DNA of 64,000 nucleotides from Siphonodentalium dalli (Eukaryota; Mollusca; Scaphopoda; Gadilida; Siphonodentaliidae): positions 5,371,314 to 5,435,313 of the forward strand of contig CP136068.1 of assembly GCA_032622095.1 (NCBI GenBank), written 5' to 3'. Below, piece by piece: positions 1-11,966 of the stretch. Below the pieces are notes generated by a model that saw nothing but the letters and a program-made list of their open reading frames with translations, was not told the DNA's origin and searched no databases. The first letter of the stretch is position 1. The number at the start of each line of letters is the position of its first letter. A program made the translations under genes and the position numbers.

Positions 1-3000
1 TACACATCACTGCTGAGTCACTGTGCTATAAACAAAAGATATATTAATTGGAATTATAGGTTGTTTTTGTTAGTTTTTGTTGTTTTCAGTGAAAAGCGTA
101 AGTTTAAGTATAAACTAAAAAATTCTTAAAACTAATTCTTACAGTCAGGACAAAAGGTGTTACTGCATTGAACTGTGTGAGGATACTTCTCTACAATTGA
201 GTCTGCAAGACGTTTTTTGAAAGAATTTCTTAATGAGATAGAGCGTATATTTGACTTTAATAAATTCCATTTATGTGGAATAGCATGAAATGGCAAAAGA
301 GAACTAAATGCGGTTCGGGGTACTTTTTCTTCTACGTCTCTGGAATGTCGTGTTTTCCCTTTCTTTTTCCATACCAAATAAGGAAGAGATTGTGGTATTG
401 TTTTGTTTCTACAATCGAAAGCGAATAGGTTAACTCTTAAAGTATATAGGTCATGGATCTTCAGTATTTTACATTTTGCAAATAGGGGGTCTGTATGGCT
501 CCTGTATCTTCTTAAATTTATAATGCATAAAGCCTTTTTCTGAATTGTCATTAATCTGTTACAGGATTTAGCATTCCCCCAAATCTCTATGCCATATAAT
601 AAATGGCTTTGTATTAGTGTCAAGTAGAGGGTTTTCAGGCATAGATGGGGTAGAATATTTTTGGCTCGGTTTATAAAATAAAGCGATTGAGAAATCTTTG
701 ATGCTGTTGATGCTACATGACTTTTAAAAGTTAGATTATCATCTATGTGGATTCCAAGAAATTTAAATGATTGTTTAGGGCAATCGTTACCAATTCTCTC
801 TATCAATTGACCATCTAAGGTCAACTGGCGATTTCCACATCGATATTCCCCTCCGGTAGGTTGAATCAACATAAATTTGGTTTTCTCAATATTTAACGAT
901 AATTTGTTAGCTTTACACCACTGGCTTATATTATTTAGTTCATTGTTGGCTCTCTTGAAGATAAAATCGAGGTTGTGATGTGACAGATAAGCTGTTGTGT
1001 CATCTGCATATGATAATATATTAAGATCTGTACTTCTGTGCATGTCATTGACATATAGTAAAAAAAAATCAAGGGCCCAAGAATTGAGCCCTGGGGCACT
1101 CCACATAATAAGGGAATTTTAGTGGATTTTGTATCATTTATTTCAACCAATTGAGTGCGATTATTTAGGTAACTCCTGAACCACTCGTTTGCAGTACCTC
1201 GTATACCATAGTTAGTCAATTTTGATAAAAGTATTTCATGATTAATGGAATCAAAGGCTTTTGAGAAATCTAAAAATATAGAAAGTGTACACGCCTTGGT
1301 TTTTTTATTATCATTATTCATAGCGACATCATTCAAAAATTTTAAGACTGGATGGATGGTAGAATTGTATTTTCTGTATCCAAATTGATTCGGGAAGAGT
1401 ATATTTCTGCTATTCAAATAGTTTGTGACACGTTTGTGAACAATATTTTCTAGTACTTTAGAGAAGGTAGTCAGAATACTTATTGGGCGATAATTACTTA
1501 TATCTTCTGACTGTCCAGATTTATAAAGAGGAATTACTTTTGCAATTTTCATGCCATCTGGGACAGATCCTGTTTCTAAAGATCGGTTGATGATGTGGGT
1601 AAGTGGGAGGGCAACTTCATTAACAATTATCTTCATAACAGAAGTAGAAATACCATTTATATCTAAGCTGCGTTTATCTTTCATTTGCTTGATTATTGAA
1701 ACAACTTCTTCAGGGCAAGTTGGGAACATAAACATGCTAGTTGATTGGGGTTTGTCAATATAATCTGTAAAATGATGTTTTGCTTGTGGTATGTTTTTTG
1801 CAACAAGATGTCCGATATTCGCAAAATATTCATTAAACTCATTTGCAATTCTCTCAGGTTCAACAATCTGTTGTCCATTAAGTTTAATATTTTTTGGGAC
1901 TCTTAGGATTCTCATACTGTAGTGCTTCTCTCATAATATTCCAAATTCTATGTGAGTCATTTTTGTATCTTGTTAACATAGTTTGATAGTAAACTTGTTT
2001 AGCCTTTCTTCTCTCTCTATTGAATAATTTACAGTGATCTTTATATCTCGACTCATTTTGTGTATTATTAGTATTTTTAAAATGTTTTTGAAATCGTTTC
2101 GGTATTGTCGTCGACCTCAATGGGAATGCTATTTCAAATGCATTTTGATAAATTTCAATATAAGCATTATAGCTCTCATTTGGGCATTCACGGAATAGTA
2201 CGTTTTGGTAATTTTCAGCAGATAAAATTCTTTTAAAGCAAGAAATATTTTCATCACTAAAGCTTCTTTTTCTCATTGTTTTTTGGGTGCAATAATAATC
2301 TTTCTGTTCTGTTTCTCGAGTATAAATACCGAAGTGATCACTGACATCACATACAATTATACCCGATTCTAAATTTTGTGCGGTATGGTTAGTTAAAATT
2401 TGGTCTATTAGTGTAGCAGAATAGTTTGTTATTCTTGTTGGCTTAGTAACAGTTGGTACAAAACCATCAGAAAATGAGTTGTCAATGAAATAACTGGTCT
2501 TTTCGTGTTTGCCATAATTCATATAGTTAACATTATAATCCCCCATTAAAAAGGCTTTCTTATTCTCTTCATTAATTTTTGTCATTATTTCTTTCATATG
2601 TTCAATGAATTTGTTCAAGTCTGCTTTTGGAGGTGAATTTGGTCTATATATAGATCCAATTACATATGATTTCTGATGTGGGATAACTATTTCGACAAAT
2701 AAGGATTCAAATATATGTGGGGAAAAAATTGATAAGTCTTCACGTATATTATAGTTTAAGTCGTTCCTGATATAAAGACCAACTCCTCCTCATATACCAT
2801 CACCGTCAGGGCGTGTTTTACTCAATAAAGGATGGTATCCTTCTATTGTAAAATTTTGGTTGTCTGGTATTCGAAATGTTTCCGACAACCCTATTACAGC
2901 CAATTTTTCTCGATTGTTTTGCATTTCAAATATTAAGTTATTAAGAGCATCCCAATTTGCATTCAAACTTTGGCAGTTCATAATGAAAACACTCATGGTA

Positions 3001-3291
3001 CTTGATTTTTTTGAGACTTTCGCATTGTATTCTTGTGGTGTTAAGTAGTCACAATTTGGAAGAACTTGTGTTATTTGAATAGAATTCTCATTATCATTCT
3101 CCTTATAATAAAGGTCTGTAAATTCCTTTCCACTGAACAACATGTTGGTTGTATTACCTGCCATTGATAAAATAGCAATTGATCAGAAATTTGACATTAA
3201 GGCTAATTGTAAACACAAGAGACACAGCAGTGATGGATGTAACAATAGTAACAAAAATTATAAAGAAAAATAAAGAAAACATAAATGGATA
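1..3291 (-). mobile_element. LINE (non-LTR retrotransposon), jockey superfamily, decayed
   Basis: A non-LTR retrotransposon on the minus strand. It has an apurinic-type endonuclease followed by a reverse transcriptase and ends with a short C-x5-C-x2-C tail, the usual order for jockey/CR1/L2-type LINEs. The 5' end is placed near 3291 because the coding frame of the neighbouring decayed gene stops there and unrelated AT-rich 5' UTR begins. The 3' UTR runs off the window at position 1, so the 3' end, any poly-A tail and the target-site duplication cannot be seen. The element lies in the same orientation as the gene it interrupts. Clade assignment beyond the jockey superfamily is not made. Confidence 0.85.
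132..3164 (-). pseudogene. LINE ORF2: endonuclease-reverse transcriptase, inactivated
   Basis: The protein starts at the ATG at 3164. The endonuclease shows an early NCQSLN motif, LSETF, GDYN and SDHFGIY, matching APE-type LINE nucleases. The RT shows NYRPISIL, FLDFSKAFD (catalytic Asp), GVPQGSILGP and YADD, followed by a thumb-like region and a terminal CSNTFCPDC. Three lesions break it. A TGA at 2790-2792 stands where a Gly codon of GGGVGL is expected. A frame change near 1885-1915 lies between endonuclease and RT. A further frame change sits in a run of nine A/T at 1060-1068, between the GPL and YADD motifs. It would normally nick target DNA and prime reverse transcription of its own RNA. 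As it stands it cannot make an intact protein unless the homopolymer shift is a sequencing error. Confidence 0.88.
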
Positions 3292-4456
3292 CGTTAAATA
3301 GCTTCCACGAGATACACCATGAAGTATGTCTTGTGTCATGAACTTTGCGACCAGAGCCATTCGGTCACTGACAGGATTCCAGGTAGCTTGAATATACGAC
3401 AGAAGAATGACACAAGTTCCGCGGGGGGGGGGGGGGGGGGGGGCTCCCTGTCTGCATCAGTGAGAGATTTTTCTGTGGGTGACCAGGGTAGGTCGTGGCA
3501 TTTGTCGACAAAGTCCAGCGCATTGCGTCGCAGCACCGCGGAAGCCTTCTTCAAAATGTCCTCATCATTTAGCAACATGACATCATCAGTCGAGAATGTT
3601 AGTGTTTCCGAACATATGAGGATTTGTGGTTGCTGTGGGTCGATAGTAGCAAACAAGATTCTATCACCATATGTCTCTTTCAGTCTTTTTTTAAGCTTAT
3701 GTTGGTAACGTCTGTCGCTGATACCAGAACACATCATCTCATTTAGTTTGTCCATTGATATGCTCTGGTGTTGTTTGAGAATGTGACTGTCAACGAACGT
3801 GCACACCTCTGAGTACGAATCGACAGTTAGCTCGTCCGTTGTCGAATCGTCCCCAACAGAATCAACACTGAGTGGACGCGTGTACCCTTTATAACAAACA
3901 TCATGCTTTCGGAACTCGCGTGCGATCAAGTCTTCAAAACCGATTATTGCGATCATGTGCTCGTCCTTGTGATGCAGTGCAGCACGCTTCATTGACAGCT
4001 ATGCAGTCTTGCACATAATATTTGACGGTATCTGTTTCTTTCTGTTGTGTGTTATCACCAGTTTGTCACATATTCCGCACTCCTCGGGAAAAAGATTGAC
4101 ACGTGTTACCGTTGCCGACGTTGTGCTTTGTCGAAGACAATAACTGCCAAACTGAGATGGTTCCGTCACGATATTTGTATTTCTAACATGAGAAAACTTG
4201 GTGTAACATGAGCGATGATAACCATGTTTACTCGAGTCAAATCCCACTGGAGGTATCGAATCACACTGGGTACGGCGCTTGTTCCCGTCGCCGTGCGCCA
4301 GAAGATTGTCTCTACATTCCAGAATCTTCTGGTAGCTGTCGTTTGTGAGTGGAGTTAGACTCATGCCTTTGGTTGTCAGTCCAGGATAATGAATAATGCA
4401 CACTAGATGATCTTCAGTCTTCCTCTTTTTCGCATTTGACATATTGTCTGTATTCA
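3292..4456 (-). pseudogene. Decayed Cys/His-rich gene of an uncharacterised invertebrate family
   Basis: Reading starts at the ATG at 4442 (MSNAKKRKTEDH) or at a splice acceptor just upstream (AG at 4458-4457, preceded by a pyrimidine run and a TTCTAAT branch-like site). Two similar modules follow. The first has CIIH, then HGYHRSCYTKF. The second has CGICDK, then HDVCYKGYTRP. The spacing suggests zinc binding, but no known domain name is claimed. An in-frame TAG at 3999-4001 separates the modules from the rest. A run of 21 G on the + strand (3423-3443) reads as seven prolines. Beyond it the frame shifts, and a segment with SDRMALV and QDILHGVSRG follows before the LINE junction. From memory this resembles a repeated, probably mobile-associated invertebrate family. 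The 3' half is expected on the far side of the LINE, outside the window. Confidence 0.55.
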
Positions 4457-5160
4457 CTGAAAAGACAGAAGAACGACCTGATTAGAACTTAGAATTTTGA
4501 AAAAACACACATAATATATACAAAACATCCGCATTAAAGTGCCAACGTACACTGATGTGGGGTAAAATTGAGTATTGCGCGAAAAGCGGTAAAATATGTC
4601 GAAAACGAGTGTAAGATGCCCCATTAAGAAAACAACACAATTGCATAATTTTGCATCATTCATCGATTTTAATGATTGAGAAATGTGTAAACGACCATGC
4701 ACGTAACTATTGTGCAATAGGCGCAAATAAAACGGAATCGCATTCTTGTTTGCGTGACCAGGTAATATGCATTAATATTTCAGTAAAGGTTTTTTAATTA
4801 AGCCCCGGACAGATGCCGTACAGATGCGTGTATGGACGTACATCATGGATACACATGGAGTCCACTGTATTTCCCATTCGAAACCATTTGGGGTGGCCAG
4901 GTGGGGTTTAACAAAACATGTCCATTGTCCAAAGAAACGTGACTTAGACCGGGATTGACAAGATATTTTATTGTTATTCTGGTTTCCGTAGTTTTGTAGA
5001 ACAATCGAGGGTGACCTTAGAACTAAGTTGTCAACCCGAATTATTTTGGTTTATATTATCACGCTTGTATGCATGTTAGTGGGTGGCATGGGGCATGATG
5101 GGGGGGGGGGGGGGCTGTGGTATTATATGCTATTGTAATTTAAATATAGATGTACTCACC
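4457..5160 (-). other. Candidate intron with strong donor upstream of the Cys/His gene
   Basis: On the minus strand a consensus donor, CAAG|GTGAGTA, lies at 5160/5159. A good acceptor (TTCTGTCTTTTCAG) ends at 4457, 15 bases before the ATG of the Cys/His gene. The implied 703-bp intron would join a short, probably untranslated exon ending at 5160 to the coding exon. The sequence between holds only AT-rich DNA and a run of 15 G at 5100-5114. Splice sites were judged by eye, so this is an inference. Confidence 0.3.
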
Positions 5161-6415
5161 TTGCTAAATGTTGAAGACTACCACAATCACGTTGTTTTGT
5201 TGAAACAAAAATTACCGATGAAAATCCTGGAAATTTGATCACGTCTGGGAATTTGATCACGTCACTCTACAGTTCTATGGCAGCCCGTAATAACATGGAA
5301 TTGACAAAATCTTCACAGTCCTCTGAGTTGAATATTGCGATGCAGGTATGTCTGGATTTCTCACCACCTTTTGTGGAACGGGGTGATGGTACATATCATC
5401 TGAATTGGGGTGTTTGGGCAAGGGGGGTCAAATTTAACTTGAGGCCTTATGAGTTATTCTGCTACTTTCAACAATGAGGCATCGTTTTGCCATTGACCAT
5501 AATCTCACAAGACATCCTGGACTTCATTTGCATGAAAATAAAGTCGCACTATGGAACTCTGTGGCATAAGTCCGATTTTTCGTTTTTGGGGGAGGTGTAG
5601 CATTTTCCTCATTATTCCACCCCAATAGGTCCCATGGACCAATATGAAGCGTCAGTTTGTAGTATATTGGCATTAGTTTGCAATGATATAAACAGCATAG
5701 AGGTATATCTTTGCTAGATATTTTTTCAGAAGAATTGAATCGGATCACTTTGATTGAATCGAGGAGCATTTACGGCAAGTGACATTTAGAACGAGATGAC
5801 AACATCACTCGATTGGCAGGCTTCTGCTAATTTCATCATATGTTTAGTTACTTGTCATCCCACCATCGCGAAAACTGATGAATATTGCACAATTTCTCAT
5901 TTGAATGAGGGGTATAGGTGTGTTTTATAAAATAGGGGTATCCTAAATATATGCCTAATTTACAGCAGGATAGCATCGGGATATCGACCATAAAACTAAA
6001 AAGCGTCCTATTAGGTCCGTGCAACATCCGGATCACACAACTACAATAGTTTACCTATACGAAAATAATAGTGCCATAAATTCACGGCTCGGGTGACACC
6101 TCACCTCATCTGACACCTCGCCTACAACATGCCCAAAGGAGCAAGTCTGCAAATAATTTCTTAAAATTCCTCGGAGCATGCCTGTCAATATGGCAGGCAC
6201 CAACTGATTGGTGCCTGTCATATCAAGTTCAGTACCTGTCATGGATTTTAAAAGTAAACTGAGCTTCATTTACACTTTCAAAACCCCTTTACCCAGTATA
6301 ATGTAAGTAGTATTGCATTCTGTAATGGTTTTACGCCTTTAACATGTATTAGAGAGTTTTTAATATCACATACTTAGTGAGGCATGTCATTCTCCTTGAA
6401 GCAGGTGTACATGTA
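5161..6415. other. No gene recognised
   Basis: Apparently single-copy AT-rich sequence with no convincing coding frame. The only small structure noted is an 18-bp imperfect tandem duplication around 5231-5266 (core TTTGATCACGTC). Confidence 0.5.
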
Positions 6416-7557
6416 AACACATAAAAAAAAGAAAGTCCCCTAATATAATATGTAATATTTTCGGAGATATTGAGTGGATTTTTATGAAACTTTTCACAAA
6501 TGCTTATTGGAGCTAGAGACACAATCCATGCGAAGGACAGCCATGTGCGTGGTGTTACGGCTGACTAAGCATCGATTGAATGGGAGTGGGGTAGATTTTA
6601 AAAATGAAAAAAAAGATAACAATGAGATTGTATTCAATGAATCAATATTGTGTGTAGCCACCGTGTCGCGGGATAACCTGCTGGCATCGGGGTAGCATGC
6701 TGTTGATGAGAGGGGCGATTCTACGCTTTGAAATGTTCCTCTATTCGTCCTGCAACAGACAGTGCATGTCACCGAGCATGGTGTGGTCATTGACACGATG
6801 ATAAACAGCTCTCTTCAGTTGGTCCAATAAATGTTCTGGGCTCCTACATTCAGATTCCCATTAACAGGGACGAGGTTAGTCTTATGTGTGGTGCTGATAC
6901 ATACCACTCCTGGACATCATCCTACGCGATGTAGCGTTTGTTAAATAAAGATCTTGTATAGCAGTTGTAACCCTCAGTCTTTCAGTTCTGGGGCGATCTG
7001 CGATATTGCTAATCTACTGGTTTCACTGTCTTAAATTCCGTATGGTTTTTGGTATTACCCCATGCGGCGGGCAACATGTTTTATGGAGAAATTCACCCCC
7101 AAAAGGCCAATAGCTATGCCTCTGTTTTGGGTTGGTATTTGACCTATCACTGGTTGATTTCAACCTTCCCAGCTGAAGGGGTATGGAATGACTGAAGGGA
7201 ATGAGTATCGACTGGGTACATATTGTTCCCATTCGGCAAAGTTATGCTCTAAATCATGCAGGGGGACGCACAACATCATTTTCTGACAAAAACTAGAGGC
7301 AGTAAACAACGTGTAATCAAGGAAACAATACTGTGGCCGAGATCACTCTATCTGTGTGTTTGCCATTTTTGAAAAGCACCCCTCCTCCAATCAACTCGTG
7401 CTCAGTAGTCTGTAACACCTATTACATGGCTGTCGATCCCACGAATTGTGTCTCTAGCTCCAGTAATCATATTTGGAACGTTTCACCAAAATCCAACCAA
7501 TATCTCCGAAAATATTACACATTAGATTAGGGGGGGACTTTTTTTTTTTTATGTGTT
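6416..7557 (-). mobile_element. Tc1/mariner-like transposon, internally deleted, long TIRs
   Basis: The sequences at about 6416-6625 and 7345-7557 are inverted copies of each other, roughly 210 bp at about 80% identity by eye. Both begin AACACATAAAAAAAA and share CGGAGATATT and GGAGCTAGAGACACAAT. A TA dinucleotide lies just outside each end, as expected for Tc1/mariner insertion. The interior carries pieces of a Tc1-type transposase on the minus strand. Long TIRs recall the IR/DR group of Tc1 elements, but the outermost bases are not the usual CAGT. Confidence 0.75.
6642..7135 (-). pseudogene. Tc1-like transposase remnant
   Basis: Fragments in order on the minus strand and in shifting frames: an N-terminal helix-turn-helix segment (AIGLLGVNFSIKHVARRMG), a second DNA-binding segment (ADRPRTERLRVTTAIQ), the start of the catalytic domain (HKTNLVPVNGNLNV), then directly SPEHLLDQLKRAVYHRVND and a C-terminal RCQQVIPRHGGYTQY before a TGA at 6644-6642. 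In intact Tc1 transposases the second catalytic Asp and the DLNPIE motif lie between NGNLN and EHLWDQL; here that stretch is missing, so an internal deletion removed much of the DDE core. There are also at least two frameshifts and stops. The remnant cannot be active. Confidence 0.75.
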
Positions 7558-9832
7558 TATATCAGTTCACAAGTTTGTTCCAATAAAGTTTCAGACACAA
7601 CTTTCAATGTATACTAGTATATGTATTGGCTACTAGAATGTATCTCAGTGTGAAGATTCAATGTATTAGGCTATGGCCATGGGCTTAGCATTATTCCTCT
7701 TGCATAGAATATCTCTCTGATCGGGCTTGAGGTTACACATTTTACACAGACCTATTGTATGTTCATTCCCTCACATTTTTCTTCATAGATGATCTTTATT
7801 TTTCAGTGACAACTTGTCCATATTACCAAATCAATAAATTGTATTGTGGTTTAAAGTCACATATTTCCGACCTATTTCGTTTCAATCCCGGAAAGTTTTA
7901 ATTAACATAATTGATTACCTGCTAACTTTCAGTGCAATTAACAGCAAGATATCACATATTCCTTACATTACACGTATGCACATCAGATGATAAGAAATGT
8001 GTGTTTAATATTTGTATACAGCATGAGTTGTTTCTATCATAATAGTATTTGCTACTTGGTCGGTAACATCAAAGAGCCTGCCATAAAAAGTTACAGAAAT
8101 TGATTCGTGTGACCAGCACGTGTTTGTTGGAGAAACAGTGACCCAGTTAGTGTGGCAGACCTGTTGTATATTCAAAGTGAGTTAAACTCAGGTTTCTGTG
8201 AATACACAAGTATACCTTTGCATTTTATATTGGATAATGCTTTCTTCCGGTCAATGGTGATGGCGATTTCAGCTTTCACCTCGGTATTGTCGTTTGCCGA
8301 CTCTTATCCCCAGGGCCATTTTCCCGCCAAAAACGCACGTGTTTTTCACTGCTTAATTTTGTTGCGAACATAGTTGTCTTTCAAGCATTCCTTTCCGCGA
8401 AGGAATTTAAGGGAGTACTGGTATAATACATTCTAATTTTTAAAATACACAGCCCACAAAGACGGGGGGTTTCCGAAGTGACTCGTCAGGGTATAGTTTG
8501 ATTTACACCACACTATTCACTAGGTAAACATGGCCGACCGGGTTGTCTTATTTATATCTAGAATGAGCGATCGGACACGCCGGCCTGCAGATGCGTCAGT
8601 TGTGTATCCGATTGGTGTTTAGTTCTGCTGTTGGATTTGGAAAACAATAGATATTGTCAATAGTTTTCACCCACGCAATTAAAATACTATGCATTAAGCT
8701 ACTTTATGAAACTGTTCTAACATGTAACAATATACTTTACGAACAGACATCATAAAAAACAGAAATTTTCCAGACGTTTTTTTATTTTCGGACATGCTCG
8801 TCCATATTTATAAGATCGTGACGTCACAGCCTCACTTCGCGTTACTCATCCTTAGTACAGATATCTATCAAGGTTATCGAACTAAAATCATTTCGGCGTG
8901 TTTGTTTGTTAACCACGGCCCACTGAAGAATATACACACATGTACATGTATTATAAGCCACAATTATTTAAGTTATAATTTTGAACAACTAATTTACGGC
9001 CAGTTAATGGTCGCATAAGATTTGAATGTGACAATCTTGGTCAAACTCAAATGACTTCTATATGTGCAAATATGCCAAAAAACAATCTTTTGCGAACTAA
9101 ACTATAATTTATTAACAGATAATAAGGTATTGCACACAACAAGCATTCAATCTACTGTTTTATTTATTTTTTCATATCAAAATACAGACTACCGTAAGCG
9201 ATACAGCTTAGCGTTAAACAAACAAGTGAGGCCGTGATGTCACAAACTATAAAGGGAGATAATATTTCTTCTAAAATGGCAGCGTCAACTTACTGGCGTA
9301 ATTGCTTGTGCTGGTTAGTTTCAGGCGCCATATCGCCGATCATGTGCGGAGACTTTACACACAAACAGAGAACAGCTTGCTTGATACACATGCCTTTTCG
9401 TTATGCGGTAGTTTCCTTCCCGTTTAACTATGTCGCAACAATAGATACATCAAAGGGATTATGCCGCAGTCATTGAATGTGGGTCTATCATGCACATGTC
9501 GATGCAGCGAGTCAGGTCAAGGACGGGCACTGTTTACAGTACATCATGACCTCTATTGTTCTTATATATGTCGAGTTTTCAAATACTAATAAATATATAT
9601 TTTTTAAACATTTGGGACACAGAACAAAACAAAGACACACTGTGAGGTGGTGTTCAGTTCTTTATATCGGATTTTATTATCGCGTTGGAGTTGAAAGTAG
9701 CTTGTGTCGTCATATTTGGAATTGAATTTGCAGATTCTCTGTCTCCAGTGATCGCGTTTATTCTGCAAAATTCCACTAAAAACTTGCTATCCAAATATTC
9801 TAGCTGGTTTATGTACGAGCAGACTTGGAAGT
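7558..9832. other. No gene recognised; mostly single-copy DNA
   Basis: AT-rich sequence without a convincing coding frame or recognised repeat. A GTGACGTCACAGCCTCACTT-like motif near 8818 recurs inverted near 9218-9242 with a few differences, so a decayed inverted-repeat element between them is possible but unproven. Confidence 0.4.
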
Positions 9833-9961
9833 ATGTCTGAATATAGATCCAAGCATATAATCACCGATTTGCACGTTACATACGCCGGTAAGCGGCAACT
9901 TCAAAGGAATTACGCGGGGACGTCAACCGTAATGATTGAAGATGTTAGTACTCTAAAATAA
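9833..9961 (+). other. Short open frame, possible first coding exon
   Basis: A 42-codon frame starts with MSEYRSKHIITDL at an ATG with A at -3. It contains a good donor-like site (CG|GTAAGC) after codon 19, so it could be a first exon ending there. No family is recognised and there is no downstream exon to pair with it. Chance is a realistic alternative. Confidence 0.18.
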
Positions 9962-10109
9962 ATTTAGTTTCACACAAGGAATGAATGTAAGGTTAGTTTC
10001 TTCATATATTAATGCAAATTATAGGCCAACTTGAACAAGACAGATCGATAATCACCGTTATATCTTACACAGCCTTGGGTCTTCAAAAACAGTGAAAATT
10101 ATTCTTATC

Positions 10110-10325
10110 GGCAGAAATTTTTATCGCGGTTGACACTGGAAATGACCGTGGTGTAAAGCAGTCACGGAAAATACTACCGCGGTGTATGCCGGTAACTGAC
10201 TAGATTACAGCGGTGGACTTCCAATATGACCGCGGTCATATACCGCAGGTCAACGTGAATGGAAAAAATGCTGCCACTTGACCGCGGTCTAGTGGCAGTA
10301 TGACCGGGGTCATTACCGGCCCATA
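10110..10325. repeat. GC-rich cluster of ACCGCGGT-type palindromes
   Basis: A locally GC-rich block in AT-rich surroundings with repeated, partly inverted words (ACCGCGG, GACCGCGGTC, GCCGGTAA, CATTACCGGC). The same vocabulary occurs in the ends of the hAT element at 14414-15404, so this may be a relic of a related non-autonomous element. No clean terminal repeats were found. Confidence 0.4.
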
Positions 10326-10359
10326 ACCTTGATTAATTAGAGCATAGCTGTATTTTAGC

Positions 10360-11060
10360 AAATATGTAACCCAGTCACCCAAGGACCCTCCATACTATAT
10401 ATAGGCTAAATAGGCCTAATAACTGTTGAGGAGAAGCGTTTTAAGAATTACCATGGGGGAAGAGTTATGTCCCTGGTCTAACCCCTATTTGACCTGGTGA
10501 CCCTATTTGAACAAATCTGAATCCCAGTCACCTACGGGTATTAACAGGGTACTTTAAGTATAGCGGTATAAAACTTCCATTTCTGGGCACCCAAAAGTCC
10601 AGCTTTAACTGTTGCATGAGACCCTGGTTTTGATTGCTCTCTCGTGAGATTTATTAGGGAATTTATGATCTATGATAAAAAAGTTTCTCTTTGCAAAGAT
10701 TATTCAAGCGCTTGTTCACTCTTGCTATTCAATTTTGCACAAAATGTAAATTTTATTCGGTTTTGTCCATTTTGGCCGCCATTTCGTGACATCCTACAAA
10801 TATGGTTTACGACTAAGCATTGTTTGTCAAATTTAAATTTATTATGAATTTGGCATCAATTGATGCACCTTCCACAGAAATTCAACAAATGCTGATACAA
10901 ATATCCATATTGGACGCCATCTTGAATAGAGAATTTTCTCAAAGGCGAATGTTAGCGGATTTTGTTGTTGTTCCGCATATTCTGCCCAACAAAATGACAC
11001 CGAAAACAGCTTGTTAACAATTTGTTCTAGGTCCAATGCTTCAATGACCAGACTATGACT
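10360..11060 (+). repeat. Modular repeat (CCCAGTCACC family) joined to dispersed repeat R, copy 1
   Basis: 10360-10560 contains phrases such as TTATGTCCCTGGTCTAACCC and GAATCCCAGTCACC, also seen at 19560-20050 and 48530-48950. From about 10560 a second dispersed repeat follows (CACCCAAAAGTCCAGC, then TTGATGCACCT and TTGAATAGAGAATTTT). Its second copy, in the same orientation, is at 51430-51890. Neither part codes for protein. Confidence 0.7.
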
Positions 11061-11875
11061 CAAATTCAAAAGAACATTTGAGTTGCCATAGTAAGTAAGT
11101 ATTGATATAATCAGAGCCCCACATATCACCACAGTATTTAAAGGGATGGGCGCCCTTCATTGTAGGCTATAATTTAGAAATAAAATTAATCAAATTATGA
11201 TAATTTCCTCAAGAATATACTAATAGTATAGCATAATGATGATATGGATGGGATATAATTCACAAAATATGCTTTGTGTCAAAGAAAATGCAGGTCGAGT
11301 GTCGTTTTGTATCTCACAATAAGCTAGGTGGATTTTTTATAAGCAGAGTCATGATATTTCATCATTTCTTTATTTAGATTTGCGCATTCTACATCGGTTG
11401 TGTCTACAACTTACAACTTGCAAAACTATCATATTAAATTCCTTATTTGGTGTGTGATGTAATTACCATAGCAAAGGAGAAAATACTAACCGGATTGAAA
11501 AATATTCATCTCTTTGCAAGAACAATTATATTATGAACACGTTTTCTGTCTGATCATTTCCAAATCATGAAGTAACGTGGATTAGCTGGATTTTAAACTG
11601 ACAGCAGTAGCTAGTATGGATCGATTAAAATTAAAATTGGTGTGATTTGAATGCGATTGTTGAAGGCGCCAATATAAATTTGGTCTTCAACAGTGCAATG
11701 GAATATTTTCATTGGATGATCTGGTAGTTCTGAGTGTTTGTCTATAAACGAATGGTTCTGTAACATTTTTGATGATTGTTTACATAACAAAGCCTACAAA
11801 TGTGACAATAACATGTAATGTATGCGATATTTATGATTGGTATAAGAACAAAATCTGTCTATTATATAATATTCT

Positions 11876-11966
11876 TTCTGTTTACGACGGTTTTAGCGGA
11901 TGCGACTATTTAACAGCAATACCCACCGTAAAGGCCGCCCGTATCTTTAAGCTATTGTTGAATTAA
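11876..11966 (+). pseudogene. Possible XPG/EXO1-like nuclease fragment
   Basis: A short frame ending in TAA reads FSGCDYLTAIPTVKAARIFK. The SGCDYL-x-x-(L/I)P core followed by a basic helix resembles the helix-two-turn-helix entrance of XPG/FEN1/EXO1 nucleases (SGCDYL..LPGIG...A.K). The glycines of the PGIG turn are absent, no catalytic residues are visible upstream, and a stop follows soon after. It is at best an exon relic; chance similarity is possible. Confidence 0.22.

Noticed and set aside
1060-1068. Programmed frameshift at the homopolymer in the LINE
   Set aside because: The element also carries a nonsense codon and a second frame change, so decay or sequencing error is simpler than programmed recoding.
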